Notes: a model not told the origin generated them from the sequence alone. A stretch of DNA of 64,000 nt from Homarus americanus (GCF_018991925.1 NW_024725489.1:8255318-8319317); one strand, 5' to 3'; positions 48,765 to 60,407 are shown, counted from the stretch's first letter. Translations and numbers: made by a program.

Positions 48765-49335
48765 CCGGTGGCAGCGTACTTTACGTAAACCTACGCCCTC
48801 ATCACTTTATTATCTAGTAACATATAGTTAACCTGTGTTATGAGGGAGGCAGTGTAATTAACGTAAACCCACGCCTTCCCTCGTTTAGCCATTACACCTG
48901 GCTCATCTTCTCCTTCATTTAATTCAGTTTGAGCATTGCTTAACCGTGTGTGGTAAGGAACCTCGATTAGTAGAGTGAAAAGTGTCCTAGTGTAAAAGTT
49001 TCTATTTGTTGTATGTGCAAATTGTTGCGAGCAAAAAACTCTCCCCAGAATATGTTCATGCTTGATATAATTTGTCAGTGTCCCCCGCGATTGGTCACGC
49101 TCACAGTGTCCCTAGTGCATTTTAATTGTCTGCCAGTGCTAAATGTACACATTGTGTTTTAGTGATAGAAGCTGTGTCTCCTTACTGTTATAACCTAACA
49201 TGCCTTATAACCTACATCCTCCTCCCTGTCATAACCTCCACTCCACCCGCCCCACCCCACCCGGCACGTCTGCCCACCTGCTGCCCCGCCCCATCTCACC
49301 CGACTCTGCCCCACCCTGTGTGACCTCACTAATCC
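48765..49335 (+). other. Leader-like region after LTR-D
   Basis: Begins GGTGGCAGCG and contains two similar blocks about 90 bp apart (GGCAGCGTACTTTACGTAAA and GGCAGTGTAATTAACGTAAA), suggesting a local duplication near the primer site. The C-rich stretch 49215-49320 encodes only low-complexity Pro/His peptides. No gag is evident before the sequence changes to LINE-C. Confidence 0.45.
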
Positions 49336-50414
49336 CTAGATCACAGCTAAATTCATCCACTGACCCAGGTGTATATCCAGCATACCATCTGTGGTTGTAC
49401 TGTAGGCCTTGAAGTGCAGTTTAAGATTATCTGGGATGTTAATTCTGAGCTTAGGATGGGGTTCACACTTGCCATCTGCAACAGTGTATTCAGTAAGTAT
49501 TGTATAATGATCACTGACTAGGTGGTCTGAGATGACCTTAGCCTTGAAATTACTGTCTACTAGGTTATACCCAATCACATAATCAAGTCTTTCCCCCATC
49601 AGATGTGTCACTTTGTCTGTGTCGTATACAGTGATATTATGATTATTGATGTAATTCACGAACACCCTCCCATTAGAGTTATACTGGACATCACCGAGGA
49701 CAGTGTGACGAGAGTTAAAGTCACCCATACACAGCATAGCATTGTCACATAAGAACATAAGAAAATAAGGAGTCTGCAATAGGCCGGTTGGCCTGTGCAT
49801 GGCAGCTCCTGTCGGGAGTTACTACCACTCTCTATCATCCATGAATCTATCCAGCCTCCCTTTGAAACTTTCCAGCGTTCCAGCACTTACTACAAAGTTG
49901 CTAAGCTTGTTCCACTCGTCCATCACCCTATTTGTAAACCAGTTCCTTCCTATCTCCCTCCTAAACCTAAACTTATCCAACTTGAATCCGTTGTTCCGAG
50001 TCCTATCCTGCTCGGATATTATAAGAACTTTATCTATAAGAACTGATGGCTTTGGTAACACGTCCGCTCGCAGCTCATTACACGGAATATACAGTAGATG
50101 TTATACAGCGAAAATTTACTGTTTGCTGTCTTTACTGTAAATTGTTGATAGTGAATACTTTCATCATTGTGAGTTTTCATCCATTTACAGACCAGACCAT
50201 ACTTTACATAAGTGAGCAGGCCACTTCCTGCTCCACTATTGTATGCTGTAAACCCAGCTATCCTGGGTGCAGCTTTCTTCTGGGTGCTGGACGTGTAAGG
50301 TTCTTGTAAACCAATTACATCAATGTTAAAAACTTTAACAATCCATTGTAGGTCATTAATTCTGTGGTTAACACTCCGTATGTTCCATGAAATGAACCTA
50401 AGCGTTCGTGTTAC
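49336..50414 (-). pseudogene. LINE-C ORF2 endonuclease, split by a LINE-A insertion
   Basis: Apurinic-type endonuclease of a third LINE. The N-terminal half is at 50038-50414 (LRFISWNIRSVNHRIND, VIGLQEPY, SGLLTYVK, SLYNIYCIPC) and the C-terminal half at 49336-49746 (LCMGDFNSRHTVLGD, THLMGERLDYVIG, SDHYTIL). The catalytic-type residues (E in LQE, D/N in GDFN, S-D-H) are all present. A 291-bp LINE-A fragment (49747-50037) interrupts it. No RT follows: the frame stops at 49336 and LTR-D leader sequence begins. The frame upstream continues into the ORF1 piece past one TGA. It would nick target DNA for reverse transcription. The clade is not certain; the protein is unlike LINE-A/B. Confidence 0.8.
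49747..50037 (-). mobile_element. LINE-A copy 6, 3'-end fragment
   Basis: Matches the 3' end of LINE-A (C-terminal 80 codons of ORF2, KVLIISEQDRTR...RFMDDREW, and the 3' UTR with the ACATAAGA tail at 49747). Severely 5'-truncated. It is inserted within the endonuclease frame of LINE-C; no clear target duplication. Confidence 0.9.
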
Positions 50415-50906
50415 TCATTCCACCTTGAACTGAGTATAGAGTCGCGCGTTGGCTTCATAGATCAACCTGACCAATAAGTTAACCGTTTCAAATTCTTCAC
50501 CCCTGGAGTTCTTGATAATGTGCCTCTCGGCTCTAATTCCAGTAGGATTTTTATGCACAGGTTCCTTCATGAGTCCCGCTAGTTCCTCCTCCGTAATTAT
50601 TGGAAGAAGTACAGGATTATGTACAGTTTTCAGACCTGAGGTTATTAAAGAGACCACACTTGCAGTCTGGGGCTCATTCTCCCCATTCATGCTTCGATCA
50701 CTATCGGTCTCGCTCTGGCTACTCACCCTCAAGTTCGCATCATTATGAGAGGAGGCACCACCGCCTTCAGAAGCTCCACTGACACTATCACTGCCATTGT
50801 TCACTGGTACACTTACTTGGTAGGCTTTAACCTGACCTGCATTGGCTAACGAAGGAGAGTCACTGTGCCTGTTAGTGTACTTTGATATTGTGATACTTGC
50901 AGAGCT
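50415..50906 (-). pseudogene. LINE-C upstream ORF (ORF1 C-terminal part)
   Basis: The open frame from just below a TGA at 50907-50909 runs to a TGA at 50415-50417. It starts SSASITISKYTNRHSDSPS, passes a Ser/Asp/Gly-rich stretch (SVSGASEGGG, SETDSDRSMNGE), and ends in a compact, conserved-looking block (EEELAGLMKEPVHKNPTG, NLLVRLIYEANARLY). I do not recognise a domain; position upstream of an endonuclease makes it ORF1 by inference. ORF1 and the endonuclease are in the same frame, separated only by the TGA, and the endonuclease side has no usable ATG near its start. Confidence 0.6.
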
Positions 50907-51112
50907 TCACTCAGTGTATTTTTTTAGGCTAGTATGATTTATAATGTACTATTTGACACGTAGTGATAAGTAATATTCAGCGTAGTGAGCAGAGCTTAAC
51001 TCCCAGAACCAGTCTTGAGAACATTGTCGCAATGGAACCCATAGTTGCCAAACATTGACGTAACGTATAAAGTAAATATTTTTATTTTACGGATGCACCT
51101 CCAACTAATCCA

Positions 51113-51540
51113 CCATCATGTGGCATTTAAAAACTCATGCACTGTTAAACAAATGTTAATCAAGAACTCCCCCAACAACACAATTGGTTGCATTTATAAG
51201 GTTCCTTGCAAGGAATGTAATATGTTTTACTTAGGCTAGGCAGGTAAAGATCTTGTAACTAGACTTAAACAACATAAATATAGTGTTAGGACAGGCCAGG
51301 AATCCAATGCTCTGTTTGTTCATTTGAGGGATAATAAGCATTGCATTGACAGGGATAATGCCTCCTCAATATTACCTTGTACTTCAATTGACAGTAGGAA
51401 CATTATAGAATCTAGTCTCATTAAACATACCGAATCCATCGACATGAATTTGAGTAATGGTATGTACAAACTGGATAATTTCGTAACTAAGAAGATTTGT
51501 AACCAGGTGAGAAGGTTGGGTCAGCTTACCCTCTGACCTG
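51113..51540 (+). pseudogene. Penelope-like element 1: GIY-YIG endonuclease domain
   Basis: The C-terminal part of a PLE polyprotein. It starts at AFKNSCTVKQMLIKNSP (end of the RT/linker region) and runs through the endonuclease: GCIYKVPCKECNMFYLG (GIY-YIG core with the CxxC typical of PLEs), LVTRLKQHKYSVR, NALFVHLRDNKHCID, IIESSLIKHTES and LSNGMYKLDN. A TAG at 51235-51237 lies right after FYLG, where copy 2 has a sense codon (GQTSKDL). PLE endonucleases cut target DNA for reverse transcription. The upstream RT is missing. The stop makes this copy inactive. Downstream are a UTR, (TA)n and the hammerhead end, in the same order as in PLE 2. Confidence 0.9.
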
Positions 51541-51625
51541 ATAACCGACTGCTGCGGTGCTTTTTGAAGATTAGTAGGGTCATTACCTAATACCTGACCA
51601 TTGTGGACTTGATCTCACCCTCCTC

Positions 51626-51684
<59 letters not shown>

Positions 51685-51800
51685 TTGTACTTCGTCTTAG
51701 TCTATACTCACCCCTGAAGATGTGAATTACACGAAAGCGCTTGGGAACTTCGTGTTTTCTTCTTTCCTTGTGGTTATCAGCATATACCTTGATCACGTCC
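51541..51800 (+). mobile_element. PLE 1 3' region with (TA)n and hammerhead
   Basis: A 3' UTR of about 90 bp (ends GATCTCACCCTCCTCTGTG), (TA)n at 51632-51680, then the PLE end region to about GGTTATCAGCATATACC and CCTTGATCACG. The same order, inverted, is at 60419-60675. Confidence 0.85.
51706..51750 (+). ncRNA. Hammerhead ribozyme motif (type I)
   Basis: CCC (51711-51713), CTGAAGA (51714-51720), stem II GTG/CAC, GAAA (51733-51736), GCGCT, T at the cleavage position, and GGG (51743-51745). The core is identical to the 47.8-kb copy. Confidence 0.7.
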
Positions 51801-51812
51801 ACCCATATAAGT

Positions 51813-54322
51813 TGACACACCTTGCAGCGAGAGTAAAACATGACGGCCACAAGGTACTCAAGTTAACCCTGCGATATGACCGTGTTACAACCACACCTGA
51901 GCAAACACAGCTGTCCAGACCTGACCCAAGAGAGGGCAGTCACATTGACCCAGAGTTCTCATTGCCACGAGATTAGCTTAACAATGCGACATGACCATGA
52001 CCGTGTGACTCAAGAAGCAACAACTCCAGCCAGTTCACCTGTCTAGACATACACAGTCTAGTGTAAATTGGGAGAGGTCACCTGCCGGCTGGTGATCGCC
52101 AATATATAGTCCCTGCAGCTCATTCCACGGGGCATTACTTTCACATTACTGAATACAGAAGACGTTCGTCACTAGTCGAGGTCGGGAGGGAGACTTACCT
52201 TCCCAGCACAGCGTCTCCAGCTAACAGACATAGTCCAGCAGCACCCGCTGGGCCTCCCTCAGGTCACACGTGAGTCATTGTCAGAGCGATCTATAGGGTG
52301 AGTTACTTACAGTGGGAAGTGTATCCTTTTTATGTTTGAGTCCGAGAGTCAGTGTCAAGTAACGTAAATATAATGTTCTAGTAACTTCAATACGGTCAGA
52401 CTCCGGCGAGCTCACTGATAACGACGGAGAAATGAGCAATAATTTGAATAAATATTTTTCAACAGTTTTCACCACCGAAAATTTAAACATGATACCCGAG
52501 GCACCGACTCTATTCAGAGATAGTGAAGAAAACAAATTAAGTGAGATAATAGTGACTAGTAACGATGTTAGTAAGCAAATAGACAAATTAGAGCCTAATA
52601 AGTCACCTGGTCCCGATGAGATTTTTGCCAGAGTATTAAAGGAATGTAAGGAAGAGCTTAGTATGCCCTTAGCAAAGTTGTTTAACATGTCCTTAAAAAC
52701 AGGTGTAGTACCAGAATCCTGGAGGATAGCGAATGTAATACCGATTTTCAAGAAGGGGGATAGATCACTATCCTCTAACTACCGCCCAATCAGTCTAACA
52801 TCAATAGTAGGCAAATTACTGGAAGCAATCATTTCAAACTCTATTCGAAATCACCTGGAGAAGCACCGATTGATCAATGATTCCCAGCATGGCTTCACAA
52901 GCAGACGTTCTTGCCTAACTAATCTATAAACATTCTTTTCATCAGTTTTCGAATCGGTGGACGAGGGGCACAATTATGATGTGATATATCTCGACTTTAG
53001 CAAAGCCTTCGACAGAGTCCCCCACGAAAGACTAATTAGAAAGGTAGAAGCTCATGGCATCAAAGGTGACATCCTTAAATGGATTAGGGCATGGTTACAG
53101 GACAGGAAACAGCGAGTGAGCATTAACCGCACTAAGTCCCATTGGAGCAACGTCACAAGTGGGTTCCCCAAGGCTCAGTACTTGGACCATTATTATTTAT
53201 TATATACATAAACGACATAGATATTGGCATAGACAGCAACATAAGTAAATTTGCTGATGACACTAAAATAGGACGTGTTATCAAATCTGACGAGGACTCG
53301 GCAAAACTACAGGAAGATCTAAAAAAAATTTTCGAATAGTCTGAAAAATGGCAGATGAAATTCAACGTCGACAAATGTAAAGTACTCAGTATAGGAGATG
53401 TAAACAGGGAAACCAGATACCAGATGAACAACGATGCCATAGAGAAATCCGACTGCGAGAGAGATTTAGGAGTAATGATAAGTAGGAACCTTAAGCCAAG
53501 TAAAGAATGTGTTTTTGCTCGTAACAAGGCTAATAAAGTACTTGGGTTCATACAAAGGAGTGTTAGTTACAAGTCTAGCGAGGTCATCATAAAACTGTAT
53601 CTTGCTCTTGTGAGACCACACCTGGATTAAGCAGTTCAGTTCTGGTCACCGTATTACAGAATGAATATAGAATCCTTGGAAAGAATTCAGAGGAGAATGA
53701 CAAGACTAATCCCGGGCATTAGGAACCTTGAGTATAGAGACAGGTTAAAGCATCTTAATTTGCACTCCCTTGAGAGACGTAGAGCGGGGGGCGACCTGAT
53801 AGAGGTGTATAAGTGGAAGGCAGGGCTAAACAAAGGGGACATTACATAGGTACTCAAATTATCCAACCAGGAGCGCACTCGTAACAATGGTTTTAAATTA
53901 GACAAATTCAGATTTAGGCGTGAAATAGGTAAACACTGGTTTGGAAACAGAGTAGTGGATGAATGGAACAAGTTACCAAATATCATCATTAACTCGAATA
54001 CGCTGAATAGCTTCTAACATAGGTTGGATGCTCATATGAGCAATAGGTGTTGGGTGTAAACGGGACTGCCCAGTATGGGCCAATAGGCCCGCTGCAGTTT
54101 CCTCCATTCTTATGTTCTTATGTTCTTATATTGTTCTATTAATGTGTCTTTGTCATTGAGTGAATAATAAATAGGTGTACTTAGAATTGGTTTAGAAAAT
54201 TCCCCCTACGAATATAATATACAGTTAAATAACTAACCGGCTACCCTGCCAAACTTTCTCACTTTACATTCCTACAACTAAATATTCTATCTATGCCTTC
54301 TACCTAAATCCCACTCATTACA
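51813..54322 (+). repeat. LTR-like repeat (LTR-D), copy 2, interrupted by LINE-B
   Basis: Homologous to 47952-48764. The left part is 51813-52388 and the right part 54130-54322 (about 770 bp without the LINE). It ends CTCATTACA and is followed immediately by a 19-bp minisatellite instead of a primer site. Confidence 0.65.
52389..54129 (+). pseudogene. LINE-B copy 5 (5'-truncated RT), inside LTR-D
   Basis: Begins in the linker before RT (IRSDSGELTDNDGEMS-like) and runs through RT: NKSPGPDEIFARVLKE, KKGDRSLSSNYRPISLTSIVGK, a stop after RRSCLTNL (TAA at 52927), VIYLDFSKAFDRVPHERL, a one-base loss near 53160 that breaks [20 protein letters not shown], a TAG at 53337, LGVMISRNLKPSKEC, and further stops (TAA 53628, TAG 53847). 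The 3' UTR ends in TTCTTATG repeats (54107-54129). It is nearly identical to copy 4 in DNA but carries different lesions. The empty version of the target is readable at about 48541-48575. Confidence 0.88.
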
Positions 54323-54785
54323 AGTTAGTTACCCAAGGATCATTTAGTTACCAGAGGATCAGTTAGTTACCTAAGATCAAACAGCTACCCGAGAATCAGT
54401 TAGTTACCCGAGATCAATCAGTTACCCAAGGATTAGTTAGTTACCCAAGAATCAGTTAGTTACCCAAGGATCAGATAGTTACCCAAAGATCAATCAGTTA
54501 CCCGAGGATCAGTTAGTTACCCAAGGATCAGTTAGTTACCCAAAAATCAGTTAGTTACCCAAGAATCAGTTAGTTACCCAAGAATCAGTTAATTACCCAA
54601 GGATCAGTTAATTACCCAAGGATCAGTTAGTTACCCAAGGATCAGTTAGTTACCCAAGGATCAGTTAGTCTCCCAAGAATCAGTTAGTTACCCAAGGATC
54701 AGTTAATTACCCAAGAATCAGTTAGTTACCCAAGGATCAGTTAGTTACCCAAGAATCAGTTAGTTACCCGAGGATCAATCAGGAA
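54323..54785 (+). repeat. 19-bp minisatellite
   Basis: About 24 copies of a unit like GTTAGTTACCCAAGGATCA, varying at one or two positions (GGATCA/GAATCA, TTAGTT/TTAATT, occasional CAATCAGTT). It starts where LTR-D ends. Confidence 0.95.
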
Positions 54786-57700
54786 CACCATACTCGGTGG
54801 ATTATCCGAACATTTTATCGCACTGCCACTGTCGGTATCTTCTCTCAAGAGGTTCAAGTTTCCACTCTTCCCAGTTTTTGATGGACGTTAATTGGTTCGC
54901 CATCATGAAGACGAGAGGTAAATAACTAAAGTATAGCCTGAGATCATGTGATGCTAATGCAGTTAAAGTTTGGTTGTACGTTGGGACAATTCTTTTGCAT
55001 ATTTATTTTTTTATTATACAACGCCTGAATCTAATACAAATAGCGGGAAGGCATAACATACTATGCCAATGAAATATGTTTTGTTAGTGACGTTATCAGA
55101 TACAACATTCCTTAAGATGAACACTACACATTCCTAGTTATACAAACGTCTTAAAAAAACACATATTCAGATGAACAGGCATTTAGATATCTGCCGTACT
55201 CATGTACAGTATGTATGCATATGCTACGTTTTTTTGTGAACTCGGTTAAAATACATATTTATGAACGCACGTACTGTATATATAAAAATTTGCTTACAAA
55301 GGAATACATTCATATTAATGTACGATGAATCAAATTCGCTTATCTTAGAAAAACTACCAATAAAAACGGAAGCCCAAACATACGCAGCACTCTCCTCTAG
55401 GTCATTGTTGGAATTTTTCATTTATAAAGTAGGTAATCTAGCTACTCATTTCCTCACAACTGAGTTCAAATTTTCACCGTTTCCGGGAAACTGAGGAGAG
55501 ACCTCCCCTCGATCATCACACACTGTTGACAGCTTAATGAGCATACTGAGATAAGCTCTCGCACACGAGACAAGATACAGGAGGCAGAATAATAAATGAG
55601 TCTGTAAGAAGTGCATGTATCTGAGAAGCGAATGGAGTGTTGGGAAGGTGGGAGAGAGAGTGTATAATTAGGTCACAGATATAAATGGACCGTATCTTAT
55701 CTCCAGAAGTGACGGTGGTTACCTCACTGACGTACCTGGACGTAATGCTCTGTAAGTATGGTAAATATTTCCCTACTATACAAATGATGACAAAAATATC
55801 TAAATAATAATACCGGAAAAATAATGTTAAGACCAAGTTTGCGTTTCAGGTGTGTCATCTGAGGTCAAATATCAAGACATCAGGGGAAAAATAGGGTTTA
55901 ATATAAGGGTCTAGAATAAGAGAAACTTTCCACTTCTTTCGTAATCGTCTTCAGAATCTCTTACGGAAATGATTATCAAAAGCCCAATTTCTTGGTTATT
56001 AGGTCAGAAAAGTTAGTCCGCGAATCACAAAAAAATAATAATTAAAGAGGAGAAATTGATGTAGCAGAGCGAGAAACTTGGAGCCAACCTATTTAGGGAC
56101 GATGGCGGATTATCTTCCTCTTGCCCAGGATATTGTGATTTAATATTTGTATATATCTCTTTCTCAACTGCAGTTGTCACTCAGAGATTAGCTGAAAAGT
56201 GACCATGATAAATACCGACATAATTCTCTTCAGCTTAATTCAAAATTTGTGTTAACTGTAATTGGAGAAAAGGATTTGTATAGTGAACACATAATTATAA
56301 TGATTCCTAAATAATTAGGAAATTTTTCTTGGAATACTTACTTAACAAAATCGGCGCACCCATCTTTGACTCCTCGATCACCACATTTAACATTAAGATA
56401 CTCGCAGATGAGAGAATTAAGAAATTATACTGGCTTACTATATACTGTATTGAATACATATTTAATGTGCAATTCTTCTGTTATGCAAGGAAACAAAATT
56501 GGATATATTCAGTGGCTTAAGATTATCATGTTGACATAAAGCTTAAGTGTTAATAGAAAGGTTAGCTGTTCAGTGCATAGGGTGACTAATGGTGGGTGAC
56601 GCGCCATCTCATCACGGCGGCCCACCCACTAACACACTTAAATGTAGGTATATATACAATAAACCCAAAATATGGTGTTGGCCGAGACATTTTCTAATAT
56701 AGACTTGAAAATTCTATAACAAAACTCTGACAATGTCTAAATAGAATAGATGAAAGTTTATTTTATTTGATGAAGTAAAACACTTTTATAAGTTATTGAC
56801 CAAGTTTTACTGTAGTGACTGACCCAAACAAGTAACCAGGTGTAAACTCATAAACACCAACATGAACATCAAATAACTGCACGACCGGCTTCTATAACTC
56901 ATAACAACTAAAAATTATCACAAACATGAGCATACGAGTAGACCTTAAGCGCCCATGAAGACCATACTAATAACAGAGATCATTGGTCGTAGTGGTGGTA
57001 ATTTTCAGTTACTACAGTTTGCATTGTAATTGAGAAAGTAATATTTTTTTAAATAATTTTATCAGCACTTAATTTTTTTCTAGGTAAATATTAGTCATTG
57101 ATGAATTGATAAATTTGAGTAAGTAAGTACTGTATGAGATATTTGGTAACTATCCTAGGATAGTGCTGTTTACCATATAAAACCGCCATCCTAAAAAAAA
57201 TGGACATTATGAAAAAATATGAACTCTAGACGCATGACATATCTGCCAAACACACAGGTTCTGAGGCCAACCCTGATTTGTGTGCTATTAATATTTGGGT
57301 TTGCCGACACGAGATCAAACGCCTAAACTCTACACAGACTAGTCTGCATAATTGGTACATAGACATGCTAATGTGAATTTCGTACAAAGTGGGGAGTAGG
57401 AGGGGTAAAAATTTTCCTTTTTACTCTCATAAATGGGAAATTCTGTAGTTGGTGTCAGTCATCATAACATGAATTATATTTTTCTTATTCTAGAAACTGA
57501 AAATATTAAAAAACACTAAGTATGTATTAGACTAAAACTAGAAACAGATAATATTTAAACTGCTATTTTTATATAATTAAACACCAATAGTTTTATTAGT
57601 ATAGTTGTACAAAAATTTAATTGTACAGTTATACAACAATGATTTTATTTAGATAGTTAAAATGGTAGTTTTATTTAAGTAGTTACTCAATAGTTTTATT

Positions 57701-58197
57701 TATATAGTTAAAACAATATTTTTTATTTATATAGGTAAAACAATAATTTTCTTTATATAGTTAAATTAATAGTTTGAAGGCTGTAGTTGCTACTGCTGTG
57801 GACGGCTATAAAAACAAGAAAACAACAACAATAGTGAGTTATATCTCTCATGATTTTTAATGTTGGACTAGTGTATTACTAAACTTGCTACTCACGTACA
57901 GATCTTCATTGCTAAAGCGCAGTAATAACATCATAACAAGAAGTACAAGAAGTACCAGAGTTATTCATGTGTCAACAATTTAAAGAAATCAGTGTTAACA
58001 CAAAGAGGGTGAAGGTGAGTTTTGTAATGTAAAATTTTAACAAATGGAACAACTGATAAAGTAAGCTTGAAAATAATGTCAGTTTGAACTTATGTCTTGA
58101 ATAATATAAAGAATTGAGGCCATAGCTTTTTTTTTTTTTTAGCCCACCCTGGCACAGTTCACTGATCCACATCGGGACCTGGGGGCCAAAATGTAAT
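54786..58197. other. No recognised feature (3.4 kb)
   Basis: AT-rich unique sequence. Open frames reach at most about 100 codons, with no motif, and I would not call any of them. A poly(T) run lies at 58122-58140. Confidence 0.55.
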
Positions 58198-58340
58198 ACT
58201 AATAATAATAATAATAATAATAATAATTCGTAGTAGATTCATTTTGTAATAAGAAATACACAATTAAAAATAACCTGAAATAATAATGATAACAGTGATA
58301 ATAATAGCACTGTAATGTTAGTAATAATGTTAATAATAAT

Positions 58341-58395
<55 letters not shown>

Positions 58396-58429
58396 GTAAT
58401 AGTAATAATAATGATAATAATAATAATAA

Positions 58430-58460
<31 letters not shown>
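58198..58460. repeat. (AAT)n microsatellite cluster
   Basis: Long AAT/TAA trinucleotide runs (58198-58227, about 58328-58395, 58405-58460) with interruptions. The Leu-rich minus-strand ORF here is an artefact. Confidence 0.95.
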
Positions 58461-58638
58461 TTGAAAAATGGATCAAAAGTGAGAAACAACATGAATATGT
58501 TATGCTGTCAATAATACGAGAAACAACTGAGACCCTGCTATTGTGTGTAAATGAGGCAGAAAGTCAGATCAGCAACCCGGGACTTGGTCACAATTTTTGT
58601 GATACCATATAGCAGCAGGGTCTACTGTATGTAAGGGA

Positions 58639-59393
58639 TGCAACGAGCGGGTAGGTCGTCCACCGATAGTTTGTTTGTTCGCGGCCCCACTTGGGGAGGT
58701 GAGAAGGACGCTGCTGCCTCGTCGCCGGCATGACACGATCCAGCCTTTACCACAGCTGATACTTCACCCCGCTGTTCGATTCCAACTCTTGTTGTGTACT
58801 CCTCTGAGGTTTCTGGGGCTCGTGGACTGATTCCCCGGTCCTTCACTATTCGACTGCCAACTCCGGTCACCTACTCCAGCTACTGCCACGGCTGCCACGT
58901 GATCACCACTTCCTCCACGCCCTATCCACAGTCCGTGCCCTGGCGTCTCTCTTGTGTGGCAAGAAAAGGCACACCGGAGCCAAGTGAGGAAGCTGCCTTG
59001 AACCTTCCCTCTGAGAACGGATCACTTCGTTACAAGAACACTCTACAGTGCTAGTTAGAAGGAAGATCCATCTCCAGCCGTAGGATATATCTGTTCTTTG
59101 TTTTATTGATTGATTTGTTTTAGTAATTGTTTGACTCCAATGCTGTTTATATAATATTAGTGTGAGTCGTGTCAGAGTTAAATATTTGTGATTATTTTCT
59201 TAGTTTAGAGTGTCCTCTCTAACGGTTGTTTATTACTCCTTGGAAACCCATGGTTCTTGACTTTCCTTTGATAAGATCCTGATAAGGCTGGCAAGGAATT
59301 TATATCCTACAGGCCAGAACTTTATATCCTAAAGGCCAGCCCTTTATATCCTACAGGCCAGGCCTTTATATCCTACAGGACAGGCCTTTACAA
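58639..59393 (+). repeat. 5' LTR of a gypsy element (LTR-C family)
   Basis: Starts TGCAACGAGC and ends CCTTTACA; homologous to the solo LTR at 27322-28038. Near its 3' end it carries four ~23-bp units of the TTTATATCCTACAGGCC type (59290-59393), where the solo LTR has one. Confidence 0.85.
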
Positions 59394-59395
59394 GT

Positions 59396-59408
59396 GGCGA
59401 CCTTGCCA
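59396..59408 (+). promoter_or_regulatory. Primer-binding site of the LTR-C element
   Basis: TGGCGACCTTGCC, two bases after the LTR. TGGCGACC is complementary to a tRNA ending GGTCGCCA, as in some arthropod tRNA-Arg; the match weakens after 8 bases. Confidence 0.7.
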
Positions 59409-59799
59409 TGATAGTCTCTAACCTTGGTTTCTGAGGGTTAATATTCGTTGCTCACCGTTAACGGTTATTGTTCTAAGTCGCCGTGTGCGTGCTTCTTGCT
59501 GTCTAAAGCCTAGAAGTAAGTGTTATTTGGTGCTCATCCCTTCCTTCTGTTGTGCTAATTTTGTTGCTCTCCCTCATACTAGGAAAGTCAATTAGTGTGG
59601 TTTGTTGATGCTCCCATAGCATTTTGTTGTTGATTCACCTGTTGCGGCTCTATTCCCTGAGGTGATTTAACTGGATTGGGTGCGAACCTAGGTTTCCTCC
59701 AGCCTGTTTGATTTAGCCACTAAGTAAGAACTTTTGGCTAAGTTGAGGGGTTAAATTGTTTTTTTGTGACTTTGGCTCTTGAACCTTTGTGTTATAATT
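59409..59799 (+). other. 5' leader of the LTR-C gypsy element
   Basis: Non-coding leader between the primer site and the Gag start; no long ORF. Confidence 0.6.
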
Positions 59800-59902
59800 A
59801 TGTCTAGCGATGGACCTAGGCCAGACAGGTGCGGAGGTTGGTCTGTAAGTGATCTCTCAACGAAATGCCGAGAGGGAGGAGCGCAAGAGAGAGAGAGAAA
59901 AG

Positions 59903-59904
<2 letters not shown>
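59800..59904 (+). pseudogene. Start of Gag of the LTR-C element, cut off
   Basis: ATG at 59800 opens a frame beginning [16 protein letters not shown] and continuing about 35 codons ([10 protein letters not shown]...) before it runs into the (TA)n tract, where it becomes a Tyr-Ile repeat. Position after LTR, primer site and leader makes it the gag start; no domain is visible in so short a piece. The rest of the element is displaced or lost because of the insertion that follows. Confidence 0.55.
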
Positions 59905-60335
<431 letters not shown>

Positions 60336-60407
60336 ATCTTGATAAAATCACACGGGAAAATGGAAAACAACGTTGTTTTCCATTTTCCCGTGTGATTTTA
60401 TCAAGAT
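60336..60407. repeat. Perfect 72-bp palindrome
   Basis: The arms 60336-60371 and 60372-60407 are exact reverse complements with no spacer. The left arm starts ATCTTGATAAAATCAC and ends AATGGAAAACAAC. It lies between the (TA)n tract and the PLE end. Confidence 0.95.

Noticed and set aside
51808..54330. AAGTT target duplication around LTR-D copy 2
   Set aside because: It needs non-canonical LTR ends (GAC...TAC), and the upstream bases are also shared with copy 1, so they may belong to the repeat.
54786..58197. Small ORFs (for example 55534-55836, 56329-56520)
   Set aside because: Length expected by chance in AT-rich DNA; no motif or codon signal.
58199..58492. Leu-rich 97-aa minus-strand ORF
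   Set aside because: Translation of the (AAT)n microsatellite.
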